Part shown: positions 7,713 to 16,539 of the stretch, piece by piece
Numbering within the stretch: position 1 is the stretch's first letter
Layout of the letters: each line of letters starts with the position of its first letter
Source of the DNA: Microlunatus kandeliicorticis
Lineage (GTDB): Bacteria; Actinomycetota; Actinomycetes; Propionibacteriales; Propionibacteriaceae
Direction: 5' to 3'
NCBI RefSeq assembly: GCF_014137855.1
Contig: NZ_JACGWT010000006.1
Coordinates: 62,001-126,000, forward strand
Length of the DNA stretch: 64,000 nt
Notes under the pieces: model-generated
Told to the model about the DNA's origin: nothing
Database searches by the model: none
The model's input: only the letters and a program-made list of their open reading frames with translations
Position numbers and translations under genes: made by a program

Positions 7713-9916
7713 ACCGCCTCGAGCTTGATCAGCACCGCCTGCTCCGGGGCGAGCCCCGGCGGACGGAGACCCTGTGCGGCCAGCGTCGCTCCGGTGACCA
7801 CCAGCTCGCCGCTCTGCCACCAGCCGGTCGGACGCAGCCCGACGACCCGCTCGCCGATCCGGACCGGGAGCGCCCGGTAGGCCCGCTCCGGGTCGAGACC
7901 CGGCAGCCGCACCGTGCCGATGCTGCTGACCTCCGAGCGTCCGACCGCAGCGAAGGTGAAGACCGCCCGGCTCCGGTCGCGGGCGACCACCCCCGAGGTC
8001 CACAGCGTCTCGTCGGGGTGGTCGACCCGGACCAGGTCGCCGCCGAGCAGCAGGTCGCGGTTCTCCTTGTAGAAGGCGATCCAGGCGGCCAGCTCGGTCC
8101 GCTCCTCGTCGGTGGCCTCGGTCAGGTCCCACTCGATGCCGAGGTGGCCGAACACGGCGGTGGCCGCCCGGAAGGCCAGGTCGTGCCGACGACCGGTCGT
8201 GTGCGACCGACCGGAGGCGATGTGGCTGCCCATCAGCTCCGGCGGGATCAGCTGGGTGGTCCAGCGGTTCATCTGCTGCCGGTCGAGCGGGTCGATGCAG
8301 TCCGAGGTCCAGACCCGGTCGGTGTGCTCGAGGACACCGAGGTCGACCCGGGCGCCGCCCGAGCTGCAGGACTCGATCTCCAGGCCGGGGTGGCGTTCCT
8401 TGAGCTCGGCCATCAGTCGGTAGGCCGCCAGCGTCTGGGCGTGCACCCCGGGCTCCCCGCCGGGCTGGGTGCCGGCGTCGATCAGGTCGCGGTTGTGGTC
8501 CCACTTGATGTAGCTGATCGGGTACTCGGTGAGCAATGTGTCCATCGCGTCCCGGACGTAGGCGTAGCACTCGGGGATGCCGAGGTTGATCACCTGCTGG
8601 TGGCGGGCCTCGACCGGCCAGCGACCGCCGGTGGCCATCACCCACTCGGGGTGCGCGCGGGCGACGTCGGAGTCGGGGTTGATCATCTCGGGCTCGAACC
8701 ACAAGCCGAACTGCATCCCCAGCTCGGTGACCTTGTCGGTCAGCGGGCTCAGCCCGTCGGGCCAGACGTCGGCCGAGACCTGCCAGTCGCCCAGCCCGGA
8801 GTGGTCGTCGCGGCGCGAGCCGAACCAGCCGTCGTCGAGCACGTACCGCTCGACGCCGAGGGCCGCGGCCTGCTCGGCCAGCGCGACCAGCCGGTCCAGC
8901 CGGTGGTCGAAGTAGACCGCCTCCCAGACGTTGAGGGTGACCGGGCGACGGGTGTCGACGTGCTGGGGCCGGTCCCGCAGCCAGCGGTGGAACCGCCGCG
9001 CCACCGCGTCCAGCCCGACGCCGTAGCTGCCGTAGACCCAGGGGCTGCGGTAGCTCTCGCCCTCGGCGAGCCGGACCTCGCCCGGCAGCAGCAGCTCACC
9101 GCCGCCGATCAGCTGCTCGCCGGTGGCCACCCGCTCGGCGTAGTGGGTGTGGTTGCCGCTCCACCCGGTGTGGACGCCCCAGACCTCGCCGTGCTCGAAC
9201 CCGAAGCCGGGGACGCCGACGTGCAGCACGGTGGCCGCGTCCGCGCCGGTCCGGCCCCGCCGGCCCTCGCGCAGGTGCGTGCCGACCACCAGCTCGCGGC
9301 GCTGCGGCGTGCGCTCCTTGGCCCAGCGGCCGGCGAAGTCGAGGATCTCCCGGGCCCAGGACGGCACCGGGAAGGCCAGCACCAGGTCGTCGAGCTGGTA
9401 GACGTCCGCGCCGGTGTTGGTGACCTCGGCCCGCGCCCGGAGGACTCCGCCGGCACCGACCTCGAGCTCGACCCGGAGGGCCAGCTCGGCCTCGGGATCG
9501 GCGGCCTCGACCGCCAGCCGGCTGCCGGTGGCGAAGCTCCCCGGTTCGAGGCGGGCGTCGTCGAGGGTGGCCGCAGTGGTGACGAAGGCGGGCGACCAGC
9601 CGCGGCCGGCCCGCGACCCGCTCAGGCCCGGACGCCCGGTCCAGCCGGTGCGGTGCTCGGGCAACACGGCCAGCCACCCGGCGTCGTCGACTCCGCTGGG
9701 CACGCCGGTGGCGGCTCCGGCGGCGACCAGCGCGGCGAACCCGTCGGCGTCGGTCACGCCCGGGTCGGCGCCCCAGTGGACGATCACCGGCAGATGCCCG
9801 CCGGACAGGTCGACGAGGACGGCGACGTCGCCGCCCGACCCGGGGTCGCGCAGCACCACCCGGGCATCGGCGGTGGCCTGCGGGTGCGGTGCTGCCTGGT
9901 TCGGGGTCTCGGACAC
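7709..9916 (-). CDS. GH36 alpha-galactosidase
   Basis: This 735-residue enzyme hydrolyses terminal alpha-galactosides such as raffinose or melibiose. The family landmarks are present: DDGWF at about 361-365, FGLWFEPEMINPDSD, KWDHNRDL with the nucleophile Asp near 473, ESCSSGGARVDLGVL near 515-528, and SDCIDPLDRQ with the acid/base Asp near 539. I chose the GTG at 9916 because AGGAGAGG precedes it; upstream, the same frame only runs through the end of the neighbouring hydrolase gene. No signal peptide is visible, so the enzyme is probably cytoplasmic. It converges on the ROK regulator gene; no transporter for galactosides is adjacent. Confidence 0.92.
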   Translation of the reverse strand: MSETPNQAAPHPQATADARVVLRDPGSGGDVAVLVDLSGGHLPVIVHWGADPGVTDADGFAALVAAGAATGVPSGVDDAGWLAVLPEHRTGWTGRPGLSGSRAGRGWSPAFVTTAATLDDARLEPGSFATGSRLAVEAADPEAELALRVELEVGAGGVLRARAEVTNTGADVYQLDDLVLAFPVPSWAREILDFAGRWAKERTPQRRELVVGTHLREGRRGRTGADAATVLHVGVPGFGFEHGEVWGVHTGWSGNHTHYAERVATGEQLIGGGELLLPGEVRLAEGESYRSPWVYGSYGVGLDAVARRFHRWLRDRPQHVDTRRPVTLNVWEAVYFDHRLDRLVALAEQAAALGVERYVLDDGWFGSRRDDHSGLGDWQVSADVWPDGLSPLTDKVTELGMQFGLWFEPEMINPDSDVARAHPEWVMATGGRWPVEARHQQVINLGIPECYAYVRDAMDTLLTEYPISYIKWDHNRDLIDAGTQPGGEPGVHAQTLAAYRLMAELKERHPGLEIESCSSGGARVDLGVLEHTDRVWTSDCIDPLDRQQMNRWTTQLIPPELMGSHIASGRSHTTGRRHDLAFRAATAVFGHLGIEWDLTEATDEERTELAAWIAFYKENRDLLLGGDLVRVDHPDETLWTSGVVARDRSRAVFTFAAVGRSEVSSIGTVRLPGLDPERAYRALPVRIGERVVGLRPTGWWQSGELVVTGATLAAQGLRPPGLAPEQAVLIKLEAV

Positions 9917-9966
9917 GGGCGGGATCCTCTCCTGGACGGTCGGAGTGCGCGGGCGCTGCCCGCGGG

Positions 9967-10019
9967 CTGGGCGGTCGGTGAGCTGGGCGGTCGGTGAGCT
10001 GGGCGGTCGGTGAGCTGGG
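9967..10019. repeat. 16-base tandem repeat, three copies
   Basis: The unit CTGGGCGGTCGGTGAG occurs three times head to tail without any change at 9967-9982, 9983-9998 and 9999-10014, followed by a partial fourth copy to 10019. It fills the space between the stop of the CocE-type hydrolase (10022) and the start of the alpha-galactosidase (9916). Confidence 0.9.
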
Positions 10020-11684
10020 TCAGCGGGCGCCGAAGACCGGCAGCAGCAGCCGGGTCGGCCGGTCGCCGCCGTGCAGCACCTGGGTGCGTCCGGCCACGGT
10101 GCGGACGGCGGTGGCGATCGGTTCGCCGGTCTGGTGGTTGCGGACGTAGTTGGGCAGCGCGCCGCCACTGACCTGGACGCGGATCCGGTGGCCGGCGCGG
10201 AACCGGTAGGCGGTCGGCCAGAGCGGGAAGCTGACCGGCCGGGTGCCGAGGTCGTCGACCGGTGCGGGATCGGCCAGCCGCAGCCGGCGCAGCCGGTCGG
10301 TGACGTTGGTGGAGCAGCCGCGCGGGTCGACGTCGCAGACCCGGACGAAGACGTCCGCGTCGGGGTGCTCGGTGCGGACGGCCAGCTCGGCGGTGATCTC
10401 GCCGATCACGTCGAGGTCGCGGTCGAGCACGTCGCTGGTCCAGGTGAGGACGTCGTCGCGGCCCTCGACCGCCCGGTTGTCGCGGGAGCCGGCCTGCTTG
10501 CCGAGGATCGGACCGCCGACGGTCGGCGTCGGGTCGGCCGGGTCGTAGCGGAAGGCGCGGGCCCCGGCGACCGGCTCCCCCGGCCCCACCCGCCCGTCGG
10601 CACCCAGCGACCAGGTCTGCTCGGTGGTCGGCAGCGGCCACCGCTCGGCGGTCAGCCACTGCCGGGCGCCCTGCAGGTAGAGCCGGACCCGCGGGCGCTG
10701 CAGCGCGGCGGCGTCGTCGAGCAGGTGACCGGCCAGGAACTCGACCTGGTCGCGGAACAGCGACGGCACCGAGGAGAGCTGCCCGTGGTACCACGGCCCG
10801 ACGGTCAGCCGGACGTCCGCGCCCGCGTCCTGGAGCCGGGTGAAGTCGCGCAGCTGCAGGTCGGCGAACAGGTCGTGCCAGCCGGTGATCATGCTCACCG
10901 GGGTGTCCAGGCCGGGCAGGTCGCCGTCGTGGGCGTCGGCCCGCCAGAACGGGTCGCCCGGCTCGGCGTGCGAGGCCACCTCGCCGAGGAACGTCACCCG
11001 GCGGCCGACCGCGGCCAGGTCGGCGTCGATCACCGGGACGGTCGCCATCGCCGCCCGGATCCGGCCCTCGAGCCGGTGCCGCGCGATCGGGTCGAGCTCG
11101 TCCTCCTGGGTGGCGATCAGCGCGCTCCAGCTGAGCATGCTCCACAGCGACATCGAGCCACCGGGATAGAAGCTGGGACCGAAGTCGCTGGTGGTGATGG
11201 CCAGCGCCATCGCCGACAGCCGCGGCTCGGCGTACGGCCCGATCGCCCACTGGGTGTGCCCCACGTAGCTGGCGCCCGCAGTGGCCACCCGGCCGTCGCA
11301 CCAGGGCTGGTCGCGGATCCAGGTGAGGGTGGCCAGCCCGTCGGCGCTCTCGTGGTGGAACGGCTCGAAGACGCCCTCGGACCCGAAGGTGCCGCGGACG
11401 TCCTGGACGACGACCCGCAGGCCGCGGCGGGCGAGCAGGATCCCGTAGGCGGCCGAGAACGGCCCGGTCCGGTCGTACGGGGTCCGGACCAGCACCACCG
11501 GGCCCCGCGGCTCCGCACGGTCGGGCGCGTAGACGTCGGTGGCCAGCCGGATGCCGTCGGGCATCGCCACCCGGACGCCGGTGTCGCGGCGGACCGCCGC
11601 GTGCCGTCCCGGGGGCAGCCCGAACAACCGCTCGAGCACCGGCCCGAGGAGCGACTCCTTCGTCGACAACCGCGTAGCGACCAC
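10020..11684 (-). CDS. CocE/NonD-family serine hydrolase
   Basis: At 554 residues this belongs to the X-Pro dipeptidyl-peptidase (S15)/cocaine esterase family of alpha/beta hydrolases. Markers include MPDGIRLATDVYAPD near the N-terminus, the nucleophile elbow GASYVG, the Asp-bearing GWHDLFADLQLRDF and the His-bearing GPWYHGQ. The C-terminal jelly-roll domain typical of the family follows (e.g. RFRAGHRIRVQVSGGALPNYVRN). The start is GTG. It sits upstream of the alpha-galactosidase on the same strand, separated by a tandem repeat. Substrate is probably an ester or an N-acyl compound and cannot be named. Confidence 0.85.
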   Translation of the reverse strand: MVATRLSTKESLLGPVLERLFGLPPGRHAAVRRDTGVRVAMPDGIRLATDVYAPDRAEPRGPVVLVRTPYDRTGPFSAAYGILLARRGLRVVVQDVRGTFGSEGVFEPFHHESADGLATLTWIRDQPWCDGRVATAGASYVGHTQWAIGPYAEPRLSAMALAITTSDFGPSFYPGGSMSLWSMLSWSALIATQEDELDPIARHRLEGRIRAAMATVPVIDADLAAVGRRVTFLGEVASHAEPGDPFWRADAHDGDLPGLDTPVSMITGWHDLFADLQLRDFTRLQDAGADVRLTVGPWYHGQLSSVPSLFRDQVEFLAGHLLDDAAALQRPRVRLYLQGARQWLTAERWPLPTTEQTWSLGADGRVGPGEPVAGARAFRYDPADPTPTVGGPILGKQAGSRDNRAVEGRDDVLTWTSDVLDRDLDVIGEITAELAVRTEHPDADVFVRVCDVDPRGCSTNVTDRLRRLRLADPAPVDDLGTRPVSFPLWPTAYRFRAGHRIRVQVSGGALPNYVRNHQTGEPIATAVRTVAGRTQVLHGGDRPTRLLLPVFGAR

Positions 11685-11767
11685 GGCAGATGCCTACCAC
11701 GCGGCGCCGAACGCGCCCCAGCCCCGGTCGGGACCGCCCGCCGCCCCGGCCGGGGCGGCCGGTGCCG

Positions 11768-12955
11768 TCACTCGATCGCGCGCGGGAGCCGGCGCGGGTC
11801 CCAGCCCAGCTCGCGGACGGCGACGTCGAACGCGTACCGGTCGGTCATCCCGGCCACGTAGCTGACCGCCCGGTGCAGGATCTGGGCGTCGGGGTCGGTC
11901 GGCTCGGCCGTCCCGCCCGGGAAGGCGTCCGGGACGATGTCGGGGTGCTCGGCGTAGTGGTCGACCAGCGCGCGGAGCACCGCGACCACCGCCCGGGACT
12001 GCGCCAGCGACTCCTCGCGGACGTAGATCCGCTCGTAGTTGAAGGCGCGCAGCTCGGCCAGCGCCCCGGCCGGCTCGGCGGCCATCCCGACCTCGCCGTA
12101 CGTGTCGACGGTGGCGACCACGGCCCGGACGAACGTCCGCAGCTGGTCGCGCCGGGTCGCCCCGCAGACCGCGGTGATCTCGGCGGGCAGGTCGGCCAGG
12201 TCGACGATGCCGGCGTGTGCGGCGTCCTCGAGGTCGTGCGCGCAGTAGGCGATCCGGTCGGCCCAGCTGACGATCTCGCCCTCGACGGTGGCCGGCGGCG
12301 GCGAGGACCAGGAGTGCCGGCGGATGCCGTCGAGGGTCTCGGCGCAGAGGTTGAGCCCGGTGAGCACCACGTCGGCGCCCCACGGGCCGTGGTCGTAGCC
12401 ACCGGGGACGTAGGGGTCGAAGGCGTCCTCGCTGGCGTGCCCGCCGGGGCCGTGCCCGCAGTCGTGGCCGAGGGCGATCGCCTCGGTGAGCGCGACGTTG
12501 ACCCCGACCGCGCGGGCGATCGAGGTCGCCACCTGCGAGACCTCGAGCGCGTGCGTCAGCCGGGTGCGCTGGTGGTCGGTGGGGTGGACCACCACCTGGG
12601 TCTTCCCGGCCAGCCGACGGAAGGCGGTCGAGTGGACGATGCGGTCGCGGTCGCGCTCGAAGCAGGTGCGCTCGGGATCGGGCTCCTCGGGACGGGCGCG
12701 ATGGCCCGCGCCGCGGGCCAGGGTGGCGCCCGGCCGGAGCAGCTCGGCCTCGCGCTCCTCGCGCCGGGCCCGGTCGATCACCGGACCCTCACCGAGCGTC
12801 GCGTGCGACCCGCGGTGGGCGCGGACGAGGTCCCCGCCGGGGTGGCCGGCCATGGTGGTCGCCCAGGCGCGGGCGCGCGGCGAGACCCCGACGTCGGACA
12901 CCGCGTCCCCGGGTGCCCCGTCGTCGGCCGCGGCGGCGGGGGTCGGCTCGGTCAC
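11768..12955 (-). CDS. dgt: Deoxyguanosinetriphosphate triphosphohydrolase-like HD protein
   Basis: This 395-residue HD-domain protein is of the dGTPase type that removes the triphosphate from dNTPs. The key motifs are seen: FRRLAGKTQVVVHPTDHQRTRLTHALEV, carrying the first metal-binding His, and GHDCGHGPGGH, carrying the HD pair and following histidines, then SWADRIAYCAHDLEDA with a late Asp. In actinobacteria this gene is commonly near dusB, as here. The GTG at 12955 has TAGGCT at 12969-12964, eight bases upstream, suggesting a leaderless transcript. Confidence 0.88.
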   Translation of the reverse strand: MTEPTPAAAADDGAPGDAVSDVGVSPRARAWATTMAGHPGGDLVRAHRGSHATLGEGPVIDRARREEREAELLRPGATLARGAGHRARPEEPDPERTCFERDRDRIVHSTAFRRLAGKTQVVVHPTDHQRTRLTHALEVSQVATSIARAVGVNVALTEAIALGHDCGHGPGGHASEDAFDPYVPGGYDHGPWGADVVLTGLNLCAETLDGIRRHSWSSPPPATVEGEIVSWADRIAYCAHDLEDAAHAGIVDLADLPAEITAVCGATRRDQLRTFVRAVVATVDTYGEVGMAAEPAGALAELRAFNYERIYVREESLAQSRAVVAVLRALVDHYAEHPDIVPDAFPGGTAEPTDPDAQILHRAVSYVAGMTDRYAFDVAVRELGWDPRRLPRAIE

Positions 12956-13049
12956 GACCGGTCAGCCTAGAGGGCGCCGTCGGCCCCGACGGTGACGCGA
13001 GCGGTTCGGGACGGATCGAGGAGTCGCCGGCACCGGGGAGAATGGCCCG

Positions 13050-13601
13050 GTGCCGAGCGCTGCTGCCCCGACCGTCGAACCCCTCGCCGAGGAGCGCCGC
13101 CGCCGGCTGGCCGGCGAGTCGCTGACCTACGCCGAGGTTGGGGCTTCGACCGACGACCTGCCGCTCGGCTACGGCCACGTCGACCGGGCCCGGCTGATCG
13201 GGCACGGCGCCGAGCGGTTCGCCGCGGCCGCCGAGCGGGTGCTCGGGTGGGGCGTCCAGACCGGGGCCGGACTGCGGGTCCGGGCCGAGCGGCCGCGGGT
13301 CGGGCGGGGTGACCTGGTGGAGGTCGGCTTCGGCGTGGGCGGGCTGCGGATGTGGTCGCCGTGCCGGGTGGTCAGCGTGGTCGACGAGCCGGGGCGCCGC
13401 GGGTTCGCTTACGGCACGCTGCCCGGGCACCCGGAGTCCGGCGAGGAGGCGTTCTTCGTCAACCGGGACGCCCACGACCAGGTCTGGCTGCGCGTCCGGG
13501 CGTTCTCCCGGCCGGGGACGCTGTGGTCGCGGCTCGGCTCGCCCGCGGTCCGCCTGGTCCAGGCCCGGGTCACCGACCGCTACCTCTGCGCACTCGACTG
13601 A
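13050..13601 (+). CDS. DUF1990-family protein
   Basis: The protein (183 residues) carries the family pattern LGYGHVDRARLIGHGAERFAAAAERVLGWGVQTGAGLRV, then a beta-rich region with GRGDLVEVGFGVGGLRMWSPCRVVSVVDEPGRRGFAYGTLPGHPESGEEAF. DUF1990 proteins are small, soluble and of unknown function. The GTG is preceded by GGGGAGAATGGCCCG, which can be read as a weak ribosome binding site or as a GAGAAT -10 box six bases before a leaderless start. The same motif precedes recO. Confidence 0.75.
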   Translation: MPSAAAPTVEPLAEERRRRLAGESLTYAEVGASTDDLPLGYGHVDRARLIGHGAERFAAAAERVLGWGVQTGAGLRVRAERPRVGRGDLVEVGFGVGGLRMWSPCRVVSVVDEPGRRGFAYGTLPGHPESGEEAFFVNRDAHDQVWLRVRAFSRPGTLWSRLGSPAVRLVQARVTDRYLCALD

Positions 13602-13625
13602 GCCCGCTCGGCACGCCGGGGCTCA
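13599..13625. terminator. Bidirectional hairpin built from two opposed stop codons
   Basis: TGAGCCC (13599-13605, starting with the DUF1990 stop) is perfectly complementary to GGGCTCA (13619-13625, ending with the dusB stop on the minus strand). The loop is 13 bases. A stem of seven pairs exceeds the three forced by opposed TGA codons. Confidence 0.5.
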
Positions 13626-14750
13626 GCCGCCCGAGACGCCGATCTCGTCGAGCTCGAGGCTGAGGCCGGAGGTGTCGTCGAGCCAGCCCTCGGGAAGGGC
13701 GACCCGCGCGCGCGGCGAGCCCTGCCGGCCGCGCGGCAGCCCGAGCTCCTCGGTCGGGAACGGGACGGCCGGGTCGAGCCGGCCGAGCAGGACGGCGAGC
13801 TCGGCCAGACTGCTGACCGTGCCGAGACCGCGGCGCAGCTCGCCGCCGACCGGGAAGCCCTTGAAGTACCAGGCCATGTGCTTGCGCAGGTCGGCGCACC
13901 CGCGGGGCTCGCCCATCAGGTCGCAGAGCAGCTCGGCGTGCCGGCGGACGGTGGCCGCCACCCCGCCCAGCGTCGGAAGGGTGCGCCGGTCGCGCCCGGC
14001 GAAGGCGTCGGCCAGGTCGCGGAACAGCCACGGCCGGCCCAGACAGCCGCGACCGACGACCACCCCGGCCGCGCCGGTCCACTCGACCATCCGCAGCGCG
14101 TCGGAGGCCTCCCAGATGTCGCCGTTGCCCAGCACGGGGATGTCGACGCTCTCCACCAGCCGGGCGATCGCGTCCCAGTCGGCGGTGCCCGAGTACGCCT
14201 GCGCCGCGGTCCGGCCGTGCAGCGCGATCGCCGCGCACCCGGCCCGTTCGGCGATCCGGCCGGCGTCGAGATAGGTCTGGTGGTCCGCGTCGATCCCGAT
14301 CCGGGTCTTGCAGGTCACCGGGACGCCGTGCCGGGCCCCGGCGGCCACCACCGCGGTGAGGATCGCGGCCAGCCGGTCGCGCTTCCACGGCAGCGCCGCG
14401 CCGCCGCCCTTGCGGGTCACCTTGGGCACCGGACAGCCGAAGTTGAGGTCGATGTGGCCGACGCCGTACTCGACGCAGAGGATCTCCGCGGCCCGGGCCA
14501 TCACGTCCGGGTCGACGCCGTAGAGCTGGACCGATCGGACCGTCTCGCCGGGGTCGAAGACCAGCATCTGGAGCGTCTTGCGGTCGCGCTCGACGATCCC
14601 GCGCGAGGTGATCATCTCGCAGACGTAGAGCCCGGCCCCCTGCTCGCGGCAGAGCTGCCGGTAGGCGGCGTTGGTGATGCCGGCCATCGGGGCCAGCACC
14701 ACGGGCGTCCCGACGGTCAGCGGTCCGAGCTGCAGGGGTGTTCCAGTCAT
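13623..14750 (-). CDS. dusB: tRNA-dihydrouridine synthase
   Basis: Dus enzymes reduce uridines in tRNA D-loops using FMN and NADPH. This 375-residue protein has the N-terminal VVLAPMAGITNAAYRQLC, the catalytic Cys in LNFGCPVPKVTRKGGGAAL (Cys near 106), the FMN/tRNA-binding HGRTAAQAYSG and the phosphate-binding VLGNGDIW and GVVVGRGCLGRPW. The C-terminal helical domain includes LRKHMAWYFKGFP. Length and motifs are those of actinobacterial DusB. TAGACT twelve bases upstream of the ATG is a plausible -10 box with a very short leader. Confidence 0.93.
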   Translation of the reverse strand: MTGTPLQLGPLTVGTPVVLAPMAGITNAAYRQLCREQGAGLYVCEMITSRGIVERDRKTLQMLVFDPGETVRSVQLYGVDPDVMARAAEILCVEYGVGHIDLNFGCPVPKVTRKGGGAALPWKRDRLAAILTAVVAAGARHGVPVTCKTRIGIDADHQTYLDAGRIAERAGCAAIALHGRTAAQAYSGTADWDAIARLVESVDIPVLGNGDIWEASDALRMVEWTGAAGVVVGRGCLGRPWLFRDLADAFAGRDRRTLPTLGGVAATVRRHAELLCDLMGEPRGCADLRKHMAWYFKGFPVGGELRRGLGTVSSLAELAVLLGRLDPAVPFPTEELGLPRGRQGSPRARVALPEGWLDDTSGLSLELDEIGVSGG

Positions 14751-14765
14751 AATCGGTCCCCGAGT

Positions 14766-15083
14766 CTACGGCCGGGTCGGCCAGCCGAACGGGTCGTCGC
14801 GGTCGTCGTCGCCGGTGACGAACGCGCTCGGCTCGTCGACGGCCAGGCTGAGCAGCGGGACCACGGTGACCTTCGCCTCGTAGCCGCCGAGCGCCCGCCG
14901 CCAGGCGCCGACGTTGGTCCAGCGGGTGGCCAGCACCCACAGCGCGGGGTCGTCGACGTTGGGGCCGAGGTCGGCGGAGAGGAACCCGTCGCGGCCGGAC
15001 AGCACGGCTACCGCGGCCTCGGCGCGGGCGCGGAAGTCGGGCGCCTGCTCCTCGGGCACCCGGAACCGGCAGACCGCGATCAC
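14766..15083 (-). CDS. Antibiotic biosynthesis monooxygenase-like (ABM domain) small protein
   Basis: A 105-residue single-domain dimeric alpha/beta-barrel candidate: MIAVCRFRVPEEQAPDFRARAEAAVAVLSGRDGFLSADLGPN, then WVLATRWTNVGAWRRALGGYEAKVTVVPLLS. This pattern fits ABM/heme-degrading-type proteins, but no catalytic residues for a particular reaction can be named. The gene precedes dusB on the same strand with a 15-base gap and may be co-transcribed. TAGGGT at 15095-15090 lies six bases before the GTG, suggesting a leaderless start. Confidence 0.65.
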   Translation of the reverse strand: MIAVCRFRVPEEQAPDFRARAEAAVAVLSGRDGFLSADLGPNVDDPALWVLATRWTNVGAWRRALGGYEAKVTVVPLLSLAVDEPSAFVTGDDDRDDPFGWPTRP

Positions 15084-15152
15084 CCTCCGACCCTACGAGG
15101 TCGGCCGGTCCGGCGGTCGCCCGGCGGCGGGTGGCGCTGGCAGACTGGGGCG

Positions 15153-15632
15153 GTGCCGAGCCAGCCCCGTTCCCGGACCCCGCAGAACCGGCGGAGACCG
15201 CCGAACACCCGCTCGACGCCGGGACAGGCCCCGGGACAGCGCTCGGCGCCACGACCGTCGTCCCGGCCGGCCCCGACCGCCGGGACCAGTACTCGGGGCA
15301 GTTCTCGGACCAGTGCCCGGGCGAGCCAGCGGGCTGCCGCTCTCCCGCCGGCCTCCCCGCTGCGCGAGCGGGTGGCCGCCCTCAGCAAGCCGGTGCTGGT
15401 GCGGCTGAGCGCACTGCCGCGGGTGGTGGTCCCGCTGCTGATGGTCGCGTTGGCCGCGGTCGGGCTGTTCGCCCCGGTCCCGGTCGCGGTGGTGGCCCTG
15501 GTGGCGCTGATCCTCTTCGTGGGCTGGTTGGCCTATCTCTCCTGGCCGTTGCTCAGCACCGGGTCGCGGGCCCTGCGGGTGATGATGCTGGTGCTGCTGA
15601 TCGGCTACGGGGTGCTGCGGGTCACCCGCTGA
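15153..15632 (+). CDS. Small membrane protein with basic, proline-rich N-terminus (DUF6703-like)
   Basis: The 159-residue product has about 75 residues rich in Arg, Pro, Ser and Thr, followed by SKPVLVRLSALPRVVVPLLMVALAAVGLFAPVPVAVVALVALILFVGWLAYLSW, i.e. two membrane spans, and a last short hydrophobic stretch near LRVMMLVLLIGYGVLRVTR. I chose the GTG at 15153; a much longer frame upstream only overlaps dusB on the other strand. It resembles DUF6703 proteins of actinobacteria, of unknown role. CAGACT lies six bases before the start. Confidence 0.65.
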   Translation: MPSQPRSRTPQNRRRPPNTRSTPGQAPGQRSAPRPSSRPAPTAGTSTRGSSRTSARASQRAAALPPASPLRERVAALSKPVLVRLSALPRVVVPLLMVALAAVGLFAPVPVAVVALVALILFVGWLAYLSWPLLSTGSRALRVMMLVLLIGYGVLRVTR

Positions 15633-15660
15633 CCGCACCCGGCACCCGGCGACCTCAGCG
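15627..15660. terminator. Inverted repeat joining two convergent stop codons
   Basis: CGCTGA (15627-15632, stop of the small membrane protein gene) pairs with TCAGCG (15655-15660, stop of znuB on the minus strand). The stem is six bases, three more than two opposed TGA codons give automatically, with a 22-base loop. Confidence 0.3.
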
Positions 15661-16500
15661 CCGGGCGGGCAGCAGCCGCCGTCCGAGCAGCCGGCAGACC
15701 ACCCAGATCAGGAACGAGATGGTGGTCACGAACGGGCTGATCGGCACCGACCCGCCGAGCGCCAGCATGATCCCGCCGACCATCGCCACCACCGCGAACA
15801 CCGTGGACAGCACCGGCACCAGCACCGGCGACGCCGAGACCTGACGGGCGGCCGCGGCCGGGGTGACCAGGATCGAGAGCACCAGCAGCGCGCCGACGAT
15901 CTGCACCGACACCGCGGTGGCCAGGCCGAGCAGGATCATGAACACCACCGCGAGCACCCCGTTGGGGACGCCGCGGGCGGTGGCCACCTCGGGGTCGACG
16001 CTGTTGAAGGTCAGCGGTCGCCAGATGATCAACAGGCCGATCACCACCACCGCGGCGATGATCAGCAGCGAGTGCAGCCGGGGGTCGTCGACCGCGACGA
16101 TCTGACCGGTGAGCAGTCCGAACTTGTTGGCCGAACGCCCGCTGTACAACGAGAGACAGAGGATCCCGAGGCCGAGCCCGAACGGCATCAGCACGGCGAT
16201 CACCGAGTTGCGGGTCCGCGCCCGGGTGCCGAGCACGCCGATGATCAACGCCGCCAGCAGCGACCCGGCGATCGACCCCTCCACCACCCCCACCCCGGCC
16301 AGCAGCGCCGCCGAGGCCCCGGCGAAGGACAGCTCGCTGATCCCGTGCACCGCGAACGCCATGTCGCGGGAGATCACGAACACCCCGATCAACCCGCCCA
16401 CCAGCCCGAGTACCGCGCCGGCGATGATCGAGTTCTGCACCAGCAGCAGCAGCTGGCCGTAGTCGTCGAAGTTGAAGATCTGGTGCCAGAGGTCGTTCAC
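15655..16500 (-). CDS. znuB: Zinc/manganese-type ABC transporter permease
   Basis: This 281-residue protein has about eight hydrophobic segments and the ABC-3 (ZnuB/MntB) signatures LVGGLIGVFVISRDMAFAVHGISELSFAGASAALL and ALLVLSILVTPAAAARQVS. It forms the membrane channel with ZnuC. It is the last gene of the znuA-znuC-znuB run. The Zur box upstream of znuA argues for zinc rather than manganese as substrate. Confidence 0.9.
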   Translation of the reverse strand: MNDLWHQIFNFDDYGQLLLLVQNSIIAGAVLGLVGGLIGVFVISRDMAFAVHGISELSFAGASAALLAGVGVVEGSIAGSLLAALIIGVLGTRARTRNSVIAVLMPFGLGLGILCLSLYSGRSANKFGLLTGQIVAVDDPRLHSLLIIAAVVVIGLLIIWRPLTFNSVDPEVATARGVPNGVLAVVFMILLGLATAVSVQIVGALLVLSILVTPAAAARQVSASPVLVPVLSTVFAVVAMVGGIMLALGGSVPISPFVTTISFLIWVVCRLLGRRLLPARR

Positions 16501-16539
16501 CGCAGCCCCCCGTGCTCGCCGACGGACCGCGCGGCCGGC

